Shown one piece after another: positions 1-10,299 of a stretch of 64,000 nucleotides of DNA. The DNA is from Pandoraea commovens (lineage in GTDB: Bacteria > Pseudomonadota > Gammaproteobacteria > Burkholderiales > Burkholderiaceae): assembly GCF_902459615.1 (NCBI RefSeq), contig NZ_CABPSA010000005.1:124001-188000 (forward strand). The letters run 5' to 3'. Position 1 is the stretch's first letter. Every line of letters starts with the position of its first letter. The position numbers and the translations under genes are program-made. The notes under the pieces are model-generated. The model was not told where the DNA came from and ran no database searches. It saw nothing but the letters and a program-made list of their open reading frames with translations.

Positions 1-253
1 CGGGCTTGCCCATCTGATCGCGCACCTGCGCCTCGGTCGTGACGCCCGGTTTGAGGTCGCGCAGCATCAGATCGTCCGGCTTGACGGCGTTGAACGTGTC
101 CTGCGCCTTTTCACGCACCTTGTCGATTTGCTGCTGATCACAGCCGAACAGTCCCAACAGACTCGCAAGCAATCCCATAGCGACTCCCCAACGAAGGCCC
201 CGGCGCACACCTGATTCGCGCGCCCCAAGTTCGAAATCGAGCGACGTTTTCAT
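1..253 (-). CDS. BamE/SmpA-like small lipoprotein, C-terminus cut by window edge
   Basis: Reads leftward off the window, so only the first 84 codons are visible. The ATG at 253 has a strong GGAGG seven bases upstream. The product starts with a long n-region containing Arg-Arg, then a hydrophobic stretch ending in a Leu-Phe-Gly-Cys lipobox at about residues 34-37, so it should be a lipid-anchored lipoprotein. After the Cys, the text 'LKPGVTTEAQVRDQMGKP' resembles the first motif of SmpA/OmlA (BamE-like) domains, which assist outer-membrane protein assembly. It lies 65 bases downstream of tamB on the same strand and probably shares its transcript, fitting an envelope-assembly role. An inner start at 178 would give a shorter signal peptide without basic residues. 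Family assignment rests on a short fragment. Confidence 0.6.
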   Translation of the reverse strand, partial: MKTSLDFELGARESGVRRGLRWGVAMGLLASLLGLFGCDQQQIDKVREKAQDTFNAVKPDDLMLRDLKPGVTTEAQVRDQMGKP

Positions 254-318
254 CGTTACCCTCCTCTGACTATTTGCCGGTCGTACATCCACTGCGCCGA
301 TGCAAAGACATCACTGCA

Positions 319-3300
319 TCAGTCAAAGCGCCGGTTGAACAACACATCGAAGCCGGACAGCGAACCGGTGCGCAGCGCCAGTTGCCAGCGGCGCGATATC
401 TGCCACGTGATTTTCACGATACTCGCTGCACTCGTCAGACTTTGCTCGTATCCCAACGAGAAGTTGTCCGAGATCGCCTTGCCGAGCTTGACCACCTGCT
501 CGTCATCGGCCAAGCCGGAATCGCTGGTGCCGATGCTGAACTCGTCGATCCCCAGATCCTTGATGATGCGCTTGCCACCCGAGGCACCGAGCAACGCCGT
601 GGCTGCACCCGCCATCGCCTGACGCTGGCCGAGACCCGCACCATCCGGACCATGCCCGAACATCAGCCACGACAGCTTCTCTTCGTCGGAGACGTTCGGC
701 TCGGAGACGAGCGTCACACGCGGCTGGCGCACCGTGCCCGTCACCAGCACCCCGGCAGCAACTTCCTGATTGCGACGCATCGCCTGAATGTAGATGTTCG
801 GGTTGCCCAGCGGGCCGACGAAGTTGATTTCCCCGCGCTCGATGGCGAGCTTGCGGTCAAACGCTTCGTACGTGCCTTCCGCCACCGTGATCGTGCCGGT
901 GCCGCGCATCGGTGTGAGCGGATCGCTTTGCACACGCATACTGCCGCGCAGCAACAGGTCTGCACCTGCGCCCACGAAGCGGAAATCGCGGCCCAGATTC
1001 ACTTCGACGTTGATGTGCGGCGAGAACCGGCTGGCGGGCTTCTCGCTGATGCGCGCCGCTTCCTCCTTCGGATCGAGCGGCTTGGCCCGTGCCTGAGCGC
1101 CGCCACGCACCACCACGACGTCGTCGCCCAGCTTCGGCGCGGTCGTGGGCGGCAACGCGAAGCGCGCGCGATCCACGGTGAAGCTGCCGTTCACGGCGAT
1201 CGCTTCGCCACTGCCCGTGGCCTTGGCCTCGCCCGTGAGCGACAACTGACGATCAGGTGCGGCGAAGAGCTGCAACTTGTCTGCGGCGAGCGTGATCGCG
1301 AGCGTCGGCTCAGGTGTGTCGAGACGGATATTGCCCGTTGCACGCGCCGTGCCACCGCCACCGCCGGTCACGACCACGTCGCGCAGCACGATCTCGGTCG
1401 GTGTGAGCGCGATGCGCATCCTGCCGTCCTTCACGCTCACGCCCGTGTCGAACATCTGCGCTGAAAGATCGTCGGCCGTCAGCTCCCCGGTCGGACGCGG
1501 CTTTGCTACCGTGCCCGCCAGTGCCACCTGCAAGTTGGCGCGGCCCTTGAAGGCGAACTGTGCTCCGGCGAGGTCTTCGAACTTCGAGAGGTTCGGAATC
1601 GCGACGGCGATGCGACCGGTGAGCGGCGCGTCGTCGGGTACTTCCGGAATACCGCCCTGCACGCGCAGCCCGGTTTGCACGTCAGCGTCGACCGTGCCGA
1701 CCAGCGAGGACACGGCCTTGAGCGTCGTGTGCGCCGTCTGGCCCGACAGATCGATACGAGTACGCAGCTCCGAGATGCCGAGCGGCACGCGTGCCCCTAC
1801 GCCGCCCTTCTCCGCGCTCAGACCGGGAATGCCAGTGATCGTCACCTTGACGTGATCGTTCATGCCGCCGCGACGCAGCGTGACGTCACCACTGCGACGC
1901 ACGATTTCCACGAACCCGTCCGCGCGCTGACCGGCGCTCACGTTCCACTTGCCGTCGAGCACGAGGTCGCTGGCAATCGGCGGCACCTCGCCGGTGAACG
2001 TCTGAACGACACGCAGCACCTGCGCGACGTCGAGCGTGTCGATCGTGCCGGCGGTCTTCAGTTGGCCGCCGCCGTAATCGAAGTTCGCGAGCGAAAGCGC
2101 ACCGGCCCCCGTCACGAGCTTCGCCGCACCGAGATGCACGCGCTGCGCGCTGGCTTCGATCTGCCACGGCGACGCGAGATTCAGCTTCGGCACGCCACGG
2201 TTTTCGAGTGTCTGGATCGTGCCCTTCCAACCCGGCTTGCCGCCTGCGTTGGTCACTGCACCCGATGCATCGAGATTCATGTCGAGCGGTGCTTCGCGCA
2301 ACTTGCCCGCGGCCTTCAGATGCAGTGTGTGTGCACCGCGAGTACCCGCCAACGCCAATGACAGCTTGTCGAGTCGCGCGACGCTGCTCGCGAAACCCTG
2401 CCCGTCGAGCGTGACATTCAGACGATCGCTCGCGACGCCGGGGAAACCGCCGCTGACATCCACCTTACCGGCCAGATGCTCCAGCTTTTGCGCGCCGAAC
2501 ACGAGTTTGTCGGCAGCAAGCGTTGCGGCAACTACCGGGCGCTCCACCGTGCCCGAGACCTGGCCATCCAGTTGCAGTCGGCCTGCCAGACCGAAGCCCA
2601 GCTTATCGAGCGACGGGGCGTCAACGTTGACCGCCATCTTGTCGCCCGGCGCACCGAAGCTGCCCCGCAGCACGACCTTGTTCCCCGCGACGAGCAGGTT
2701 CGCATCGCTCGGCAACAAACGCGTGCCAGCGAGCTTCACGGTGCCCGCACCGCTCATCGGCAAGTCGGCGTAGACGCTGTCCTGCAACGCGAACTTCAGC
2801 GTCAGTCCGAAATCCGGACGCAGCGCGCCCTGTGCATCGAACTGACCGGTGACGCTGGCGACCGGTGTCTTTGTCCCGGCCTTTTGCGGGCCATAGAGGT
2901 CGTACCATGCGGCGGGATCGAAGCGCGTCAGTTTGATCTGCGCCTTGTAAGCGCCGGTGTCGCCGTTCTCCAGCACGCCGGTTGCCGCGACCTTGCCGTT
3001 GCCCGCATCGAGCGACAGCGCGTGAATCGTGGTGCCCTTCGCGTCGAGACCGACGTCGGCGAGCACACGACGGGCCGCATCGCGCCAGTCGAGCACGATG
3101 CGCTGGCCGGTCGCGTCGAGCTTGACGTCGAGCGGGCCGCCGAGCCTCGTCGCGGGCAGCTTGCCGTACAACGCGCGCAGGTCGAGGTCGCGCATCGTGA
3201 AGGCAAAGCCGCCGACGGTCGCTTCGGCATCGGCCGTGGTCCCATTCGTGGCCATCGCGGCGCTTGCGGTACTGGCTGCGCTTGCGGAAGACGTCGTCGG

Positions 3301-4572
3301 AGTAGCAGGCGCGGGCGCGCTTGCCGTCGCCGCCACCTTCTCCCGTCGCAACTCACCGCTGCCGGTCAGCACGGCGCGGCCTGCGAGTTTCAACTCGATG
3401 CCGGTCAATGCCTGACGCGTCGCATCGAGCAACACTTGCGTGCGCAGACTCTCCACTGGCAGCCAGCCCGCATCGATCGCACCGGGCTTCACGTTGGTCA
3501 CCGACACCGGACCCAGCACGCGGAATTCCTTTGCGCCCGGTTGCGGCCGCAAGTCGGCCTGCACTGCGAGGTCCGCCTGCGGCGCACCCGATGCGAAATC
3601 GCGCGGATTGAGGTGATCGAGCGCAATCTGCGCGCGCGAGAGCGGCACCGGACCGAACGGCGACGCCGCGATGTGCGCCGTCCCGTTCAGCTTCTCGCCG
3701 CTGGCCGTCAGGTCGACGACGAGAGCGTCGAGCGAGCCTGACAAATCGGCTTTGAGCGCGACGGGAATGTCACCCGCCTTGGCCTGCAATCCGACGTTGC
3801 CATTCAGCGCAAACGGACGCTGCCCGTTCAGTTGCAGACTGGCCTGCGCTTCGCCATACGGCGTGCCGAGATGCTCGATCTGCACCGTGTGCTGCGTGCC
3901 GTCGCTACGACCTGCGACGCGAATGTCTTCAAGCACGAGCGCGGGCGAGTGCAGCGTGAGCTTCGCCACGCGTACGTCGTTCAACGTCAATCCCAGCGGC
4001 AGACGCAGGCTTGTCGGCATCGTCGTGGGCGTGTTCGACGGCGGGGACGGCGCGAAAGCCAGATCCACATCGCCCGCATGGAGCTTGTCGACGGTGAAGT
4101 GCAGCGGCCGCAGGCCGAGATCCCAACGGCTTTCGAGTCGGCTGACAGTGATGCGCGTCGCACCATCCACGTAGCGCATGTCGTTGAGCGTGAAACCGTG
4201 CAACACGCTGCCGCTGCGCCATTCGCCGGAGAGCTTGCCGCCGAGCGTCGAGACGGCCGTCTGCCATAGCCAGCGGCTGCCGCGTTCGTTCGACATGGCC
4301 CACACCAGCGCGCCGATGGCGAGTACGACGATCAGCAGCAGCGCGAGGACGATGGCCGCGAGCGTACGTCCCCAGTGTCGGCGCCGTGGCGGCGGCGGTG
4401 TCGACGCGTTATCCGGCGGCGGAGTCCCGCTACCGTCCGTTCCCTGCATGCCGGAGCGCGTCAATGTGGGTTCCGTGGGTTCTCGCCCGGTGTCCTGTGC
4501 AACGCGACCGCCTTGGCGAACATCGGTCATGGCGGTCGTCGGCATCGAGGTATTGAGCAGCATCTTCATCAT
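319..4572 (-). CDS. tamB: Translocation and assembly module inner-membrane component TamB
   Basis: TamB works with TamA to insert outer-membrane proteins and is also linked to moving phospholipid across the periplasm. The 1417-residue product is in the family's size range. A Pro-rich cytoplasmic head of about 65 residues precedes one membrane anchor (about 70-93). Then comes a very long repetitive beta-rich periplasmic section with recurring 'LDGQ', 'VDLTASG' and 'LNGTAHIAAS'-like strands, expected to form the hydrophobic groove. The C-terminal TamB/DUF490 domain (about 1080-1417) ends in a strand '...DVLFNRRFD', resembling an outer-membrane insertion signal. Its ATG overlaps the tamA stop by one base (TGATG), so the two are probably translationally coupled. 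Met3 would also serve as a start. Confidence 0.93.
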   Translation of the reverse strand: MMKMLLNTSMPTTAMTDVRQGGRVAQDTGREPTEPTLTRSGMQGTDGSGTPPPDNASTPPPPRRRHWGRTLAAIVLALLLIVVLAIGALVWAMSNERGSRWLWQTAVSTLGGKLSGEWRSGSVLHGFTLNDMRYVDGATRITVSRLESRWDLGLRPLHFTVDKLHAGDVDLAFAPSPPSNTPTTMPTSLRLPLGLTLNDVRVAKLTLHSPALVLEDIRVAGRSDGTQHTVQIEHLGTPYGEAQASLQLNGQRPFALNGNVGLQAKAGDIPVALKADLSGSLDALVVDLTASGEKLNGTAHIAASPFGPVPLSRAQIALDHLNPRDFASGAPQADLAVQADLRPQPGAKEFRVLGPVSVTNVKPGAIDAGWLPVESLRTQVLLDATRQALTGIELKLAGRAVLTGSGELRREKVAATASAPAPATPTTSSASAASTASAAMATNGTTADAEATVGGFAFTMRDLDLRALYGKLPATRLGGPLDVKLDATGQRIVLDWRDAARRVLADVGLDAKGTTIHALSLDAGNGKVAATGVLENGDTGAYKAQIKLTRFDPAAWYDLYGPQKAGTKTPVASVTGQFDAQGALRPDFGLTLKFALQDSVYADLPMSGAGTVKLAGTRLLPSDANLLVAGNKVVLRGSFGAPGDKMAVNVDAPSLDKLGFGLAGRLQLDGQVSGTVERPVVAATLAADKLVFGAQKLEHLAGKVDVSGGFPGVASDRLNVTLDGQGFASSVARLDKLSLALAGTRGAHTLHLKAAGKLREAPLDMNLDASGAVTNAGGKPGWKGTIQTLENRGVPKLNLASPWQIEASAQRVHLGAAKLVTGAGALSLANFDYGGGQLKTAGTIDTLDVAQVLRVVQTFTGEVPPIASDLVLDGKWNVSAGQRADGFVEIVRRSGDVTLRRGGMNDHVKVTITGIPGLSAEKGGVGARVPLGISELRTRIDLSGQTAHTTLKAVSSLVGTVDADVQTGLRVQGGIPEVPDDAPLTGRIAVAIPNLSKFEDLAGAQFAFKGRANLQVALAGTVAKPRPTGELTADDLSAQMFDTGVSVKDGRMRIALTPTEIVLRDVVVTGGGGGTARATGNIRLDTPEPTLAITLAADKLQLFAAPDRQLSLTGEAKATGSGEAIAVNGSFTVDRARFALPPTTAPKLGDDVVVVRGGAQARAKPLDPKEEAARISEKPASRFSPHINVEVNLGRDFRFVGAGADLLLRGSMRVQSDPLTPMRGTGTITVAEGTYEAFDRKLAIERGEINFVGPLGNPNIYIQAMRRNQEVAAGVLVTGTVRQPRVTLVSEPNVSDEEKLSWLMFGHGPDGAGLGQRQAMAGAATALLGASGGKRIIKDLGIDEFSIGTSDSGLADDEQVVKLGKAISDNFSLGYEQSLTSAASIVKITWQISRRWQLALRTGSLSGFDVLFNRRFD

Positions 4573-6446
4573 CAGAAGGCCACCCCCAGCGAGATCGACG
4601 GACGGAAACGCCGGTCATGCACGCCATATCCGAGATCGAGATTCACCGGGCCGACAGGGCTGCGCCAGCGCACCCCCAAACCGACACCGTGATACAGCGG
4701 TGTGGGATGACGATAGTCATCGGTCGCCGTACCCACGTCCCAAAACACTGCGCCGCCCCAATCGCGCGTGACCCAGCGCTGATATTCGAGACTTGCCGTC
4801 GCAAGGTACTTCGTCGGGAAGGTCGTGCCGTTCTGCTGACGGCCGATGCTCTGATAGGTGTAGCCGCGAATCGACGAGGTGCCCCCCGCGAAGAAGAGCA
4901 GCGACGACGGGATGCGGTTGCTGTTGCCGTTCGTCAGCACCGCGCCGAGTTCCAGGCGCGCCAGCACGAGATCGCGCTGTCCGACCGGGAAGTACTGGCG
5001 AATACGGCCGTAGAGCCGCGCGAAACTCTGATCGGTCAGCAGCGGCTTTGCGGCGAAGCCGAGCTGCGTGTTGATGATGTTGCCCTTGCGCGGAAAGATC
5101 AGGTCGTCGACATCGCGACGATTCCACGAGAACGCAGGTACGAGTGCCTTGTTGAGGAAACGCTCGCCACCATCGGGACGCTCGTCCGTACGATAGAAGT
5201 CCAGCGTGTACGCCCAGTCGTAACGCTCGCGCGAGCGCGCACGCTTGATGCCGACCTGCGTCGAGCGCTGGTCGAGACCGTTCAGATACGTGCGGTCGAA
5301 CGACCCGCGCAGGCTGTTGGTGTACGCGCTCTCGTCCGGTGGCATGCCGATTTCGGCGTAGCCGCCCTGCCGGTACTGTTCGAGACGCGCTTGCGAGTCG
5401 AACGTCCACGCCTTGCCGAACAGGTTGTAGTAAGAGTAGCGCCCGTTGATGCTCGCGCCGGTGTCCGTCGTGTAGCCGACACCGGTTTGCACGCGCTGCT
5501 GGGGGAATTCGCGCACTTTCACTTCCACCGGCGCGAGTTCGGCCTTCGACGGGTCTTCCGTCACCGAGATGATCACGTTGGAAAAGTACGGCGTGGCCTG
5601 AATCTGGCGTTGTAGCTCCTGCAAGCGGTCAGCGTCGAAGGCCTCGCCCTCGGACAGCGGATTGACGTTGCGGATGATCTGCGCGGGATAGCGACGCGTG
5701 CCGGTGATCACCAGCGGCCCGAGCGTGAACGGCGGGCCACTCTCGTAGGTCGCGGCGAGCGAGGCGGCATCGTTATCGGCGTCGACCACGGCGCGCGAGA
5801 ACGTCATCTTCGCGGCGTGGTAGCGCTTCTGCCCGAGCTGGAACAGGGTGTCGTTCTTCGCCTTGTCCCAGTCGGACTGACGAAAGGGTGCGTCTACTGG
5901 CAGTTCCCAGGCGTTGCGCAACTGCTCGACGCGCTGCGGATCCTGCTCGGCGACCGGACCGGTGAACTTGAGATCGACTTCCTTGATATGCGTGCGGGGG
6001 CCAGTCTCGACCTTGATGTCGACATCGCGCTTACCGTTGATGGTCGCCACGTCCACATGGGTGACAGGCGAGAAATAGCCTTCCGTGGACGTCAGTTCCT
6101 GCACCTGCTCGCCGATGGTGGCCACGATGTGCTCGAACTGGGCCTCACCGATGTCGTCGCGCGAGGCGTAGCGCACGACGTCGAGGTTGTCCTTCAGGAG
6201 CTTGGCGATGTCTTTGGGCGCGTCGACACGCACCCGATAGTCCGCTTGCGCCAGACCGGGTGCGCACAGGCCGCAAGCCAGCGCCGCCAGGCTCACCAGT
6301 CGGGTCGGCTGGTGGCGAATGCGCAGGAGATGCGGGAGTGAGCGTACTAATGAGCGTACTAATGAGCGAACCAATGGGCGTACTGAAATGCGCACGCCAA
6401 AGCGACGGCCAGCGTCGTGTCCGGATTTGATCTGCGAGACGGTCAA
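4572..6446 (-). CDS. tamA: Translocation and assembly module outer-membrane protein TamA (BamA family)
   Basis: TamA is an Omp85-family outer-membrane barrel with N-terminal POTRA domains that pairs with TamB. The product has a cleavable signal peptide ending near 'GLAQA' before 'DYRV', POTRA-like segments, and a C-terminal bacterial surface antigen domain with the Omp85 hallmark 'GGTSSIRGY', ending in 'SLGVAF'. The start is uncertain. A GTG at 6590 gives a long implausible leader lying in the divergent promoter region. I prefer TTG at 6446, which has AAGGA about five bases upstream and yields 624 residues; GTG at 6395 is another option. The n-region of the signal peptide is encoded by a 12-bp tandem repeat adding Leu-Val-Arg-Ser units. 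Confidence 0.9.
   Translation of the reverse strand: MTVSQIKSGHDAGRRFGVRISVRPLVRSLVRSLVRSLPHLLRIRHQPTRLVSLAALACGLCAPGLAQADYRVRVDAPKDIAKLLKDNLDVVRYASRDDIGEAQFEHIVATIGEQVQELTSTEGYFSPVTHVDVATINGKRDVDIKVETGPRTHIKEVDLKFTGPVAEQDPQRVEQLRNAWELPVDAPFRQSDWDKAKNDTLFQLGQKRYHAAKMTFSRAVVDADNDAASLAATYESGPPFTLGPLVITGTRRYPAQIIRNVNPLSEGEAFDADRLQELQRQIQATPYFSNVIISVTEDPSKAELAPVEVKVREFPQQRVQTGVGYTTDTGASINGRYSYYNLFGKAWTFDSQARLEQYRQGGYAEIGMPPDESAYTNSLRGSFDRTYLNGLDQRSTQVGIKRARSRERYDWAYTLDFYRTDERPDGGERFLNKALVPAFSWNRRDVDDLIFPRKGNIINTQLGFAAKPLLTDQSFARLYGRIRQYFPVGQRDLVLARLELGAVLTNGNSNRIPSSLLFFAGGTSSIRGYTYQSIGRQQNGTTFPTKYLATASLEYQRWVTRDWGGAVFWDVGTATDDYRHPTPLYHGVGLGVRWRSPVGPVNLDLGYGVHDRRFRPSISLGVAF
6339..6386. repeat. 12-bp tandem repeat, four units, inside the tamA signal-peptide region
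   Basis: Four consecutive 12-bp units occur: TGAGCGTACTAA twice exactly (6339-6350, 6351-6362), then two diverged copies (6363-6374, 6375-6386). On the coding strand each unit adds four codons, giving Leu-Val-Arg-Ser repeats just before the hydrophobic core of the TamA signal peptide. The unit is a multiple of three, so gain or loss of copies keeps the frame and changes the number of Arg residues in the n-region. Confidence 0.85.
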
Positions 6447-6673
6447 AACCTTCCTTGGAAATATCGCCGCCGGTGGTCCGGCGTGCCGTGAGGGGTGCTC
6501 AAACGCACGATGCCCGCCAGCATGGCACAACGAGACACCGCGCATTGCGTATGTGACTCGTATTTGAACATATCCGGGAGTACGGTTCACCCATGCGGCT
6601 TAAATTCGGGCGAATTGCCCAAAACGCCAAAACACCGAACGGCGACGGGTTTGCGGTAGAATCTGCGTCGATT

Positions 6674-6693
6674 GGCACCGTCAGGACGGTGCC
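6674..6693 (+). promoter_or_regulatory. Hairpin in the leader of the DUF3460 gene
   Basis: GGCACCGT and ACGGTGCC form an eight-pair stem around CAGG, followed by GCTTTTGCC and then TATTTTTC. A TAGAAT hexamer at 6657-6662 could be the -10 of the promoter reading toward DUF3460 and scpA, placing the hairpin close to the 5' end of that mRNA. It could be an attenuator or a 5' stabilising stem. No matching -35 is obvious. Confidence 0.4.
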
Positions 6694-6722
6694 GCTTTTG
6701 CCTATTTTTCAAGCAATCGACC

Positions 6723-6905
6723 ATGTACGAGTCCGACATCACCCAATTCATCAAGCAACTCAAGACCGAGAAGCCGACGCTGGAAGCGGAGCAACGCAAG
6801 GGTCGTTCCCTGCTGTGGGACAAGCAACCGATTGATATGGAAGAGCGCAGCCGCGCCCAGCAATCGCGTGTGGCCCAGCAGCCGTACGTCTACCAAAGCG
6901 AGTAA
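6723..6905 (+). CDS. DUF3460 family protein
   Basis: A 60-residue acidic and basic protein beginning 'MYESDITQFIKQL' and containing 'RKGRSLLWDKQPID', the pattern I recognise as DUF3460, a small family of unknown function seen mainly in Burkholderiales. It has no signal peptide or membrane segment, so it should be cytoplasmic. The ATG at 6723 is chosen because homologues start here; upstream in-frame sequence is leader. It sits 27 bases before scpA on the same strand, so co-transcription is likely, though no functional link to chromosome segregation is known. Confidence 0.75.
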   Translation: MYESDITQFIKQLKTEKPTLEAEQRKGRSLLWDKQPIDMEERSRAQQSRVAQQPYVYQSE

Positions 6906-6932
6906 ATCGCCGCTCTCCGGCCGAGTTCCGCA

Positions 6933-8892
<1,960 letters not shown>

Positions 8893-9053
8893 GCGCCGGG
8901 CCCACCGCGCACGGTCGAGCAACCAGCACGACCGCCGCGAAGGGCTCCAGGCGCAAGCCGTGCGCGTGTCGGCACTTCGTCGATTCCGCGCGCACATTCT
9001 TCGTCGCGCAGCGTGCGCGGCATCGCAACACATCGCAACACAAGAGGCACGCC

Positions 9054-9476
9054 ATGTACCGCACCATGCTCAAGTCGAAGATCCACCGCGCCACCGTAAC
9101 GCATTGCGAATTGCATTACGAAGGCTCGTGCGCGATCGACGAAAACCTGCTCGAAGCCTCGGGCCTTGTCGAAAATGAGCAAATCGACATCTTCAACGTC
9201 AACAACGGCGAACGTTTCACGACCTATGCCATTCGCGGCGAGCGCGGCAGCGGCATGATCTCGCTCAACGGCGCGGCCGCACGTCGTGCGCAGCTCGGCG
9301 ACATCGTGATCATCGTGTCGTACGCACAAGTCGAGGAAAAGGAAGTGCTGGCAGGCTTCAAGCCCAAGCTGGTGTTCGTCGACGAGAAGAACGTGCAAAA
9401 GGGCGAGCGCGATCACGTGCCGCTGCAAGCGTGGGAAGAAACCCGCGCCTTCGAAGCCGCCCAGGCTGCGAAGTAA
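9054..9476 (+). CDS. panD: Aspartate 1-decarboxylase proenzyme
   Basis: Makes beta-alanine from aspartate with a pyruvoyl cofactor formed by self-cleavage. The 140-residue product begins '[16 protein letters not shown]' and has the cleavage site Gly24-Ser25 inside 'HYEGSCAID'. Ser25 becomes the pyruvoyl group. 'GERFTTYAI' and 'NGAAAR' are typical later motifs. The ATG at 9054 is chosen because it aligns with the family's invariant N-terminus. The gap from panC contains a direct repeat CATCGCAACA just before the ribosome-binding site. A strong terminator follows. Confidence 0.96.
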   Translation: MYRTMLKSKIHRATVTHCELHYEGSCAIDENLLEASGLVENEQIDIFNVNNGERFTTYAIRGERGSGMISLNGAAARRAQLGDIVIIVSYAQVEEKEVLAGFKPKLVFVDEKNVQKGERDHVPLQAWEETRAFEAAQAAK

Positions 9477-9507
9477 GGCAACGCGCCGGATACCGGCGCA
9501 GCCCAAA

Positions 9508-9537
9508 GAAAAAGGGACCTGCGGGTCCCTTTTTTTA
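9508..9537. terminator. Rho-independent terminator between panD and parA (bidirectional)
   Basis: Stem GGGACC/GGTCCC with a TGCG loop, preceded by an A-run and followed by seven Ts. It can end transcription from panD on plus. The A-run supplies a T-tract for parA on minus, whose stop codon lies within it. Confidence 0.9.
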
Positions 9538-10158
9538 TCTCGCCACGAACTCGGTGATGCCGTCCCACTGCGGCAGGTCGCGCTCGACGCGCCCCGGCGC
9601 GACATCCCACAACGTCAGCCCATGCGCGGCGAGCTGCACGTAGTTCTGCGTGTTACGCAGCATGCCGAGCACCGGCAGACCCGCCTCCTCGCAGTAGCGC
9701 GAGAGCTGATCGGCCGCCCGGGTGCGAGCGTCCACACGCATCCCGACCACACCGACGCGCACGTCGCCCTGACGCACCGCCTTCTCTTCGCCCAGCTTCT
9801 GAAGAAAATCGCGCGTGGCGAGGATATCGAAGATCGACGGTTGCAACGGCACCAGAATGTGGTCCGCGAGCTTGAGGATCGACTCGAGACGCTTGCCGTG
9901 CAAACCCGCAGGCGTATCGAGCACTGCGTGCGTGGTGCCCTTGGGCGGACGCGCCACCTCGTTGTGGTCGACATCCCAAGTGGCGATCGGGCGCAGCGCC
10001 GGTGGACGCAGCCCCAGCCAGGCGCGCGAGGACTGCTGACGATCCGTGTCGCCGAGCATGACGGCATGGCCCTGCGCGGCGAGATAGCCCGCCAGATTCG
10101 TTGCCAGCGTGCTCTTGCCCACGCCACCCTTTGGATTCGCCACCACAATCACCGGCAT
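9535..10158 (-). CDS. Orphan ParA-family ATPase
   Basis: A 207-residue P-loop ATPase of the ParA/MinD class. It starts 'MPVIVVANPKGGVGKST', the deviant Walker A with two lysines, has 'DTDRQQSS' (Walker A'-like) and 'LDTPAG' (Walker B), and ends with typical ParA helices. The start at 10158 is chosen for its GGGGAG ribosome-binding site and because the P-loop is then N-terminal. An upstream in-frame start at 10188 is possible. No parB or parS-like array is visible, so it is not an obvious chromosome or plasmid partition pair. Orphan ParAs often position other cargo. It lies between panD (convergent) and cobQ (same strand, 140 bases upstream). Confidence 0.85.
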   Translation of the reverse strand: MPVIVVANPKGGVGKSTLATNLAGYLAAQGHAVMLGDTDRQQSSRAWLGLRPPALRPIATWDVDHNEVARPPKGTTHAVLDTPAGLHGKRLESILKLADHILVPLQPSIFDILATRDFLQKLGEEKAVRQGDVRVGVVGMRVDARTRAADQLSRYCEEAGLPVLGMLRNTQNYVQLAAHGLTLWDVAPGRVERDLPQWDGITEFVAR

Positions 10159-10299
10159 TGCAGACTCCCCGAGGTCGATTTTCGCCAATATTACAACGGG
10201 TCGATGACGAAGCCGCTTCCGCCGGGTTCGGTCGAGTCCTGGCCGGACCTCAGCACGTCGTCCAGACGCGCGCGAGCTGCATGCCCACCAGCCTCCCTG

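Noticed and set aside
6447-6590. Extended TamA N-terminus from GTG 6590
   Set aside because: The extension has no signal-like features, covers the divergent promoter area, and a better-placed ribosome-binding site precedes TTG 6446.
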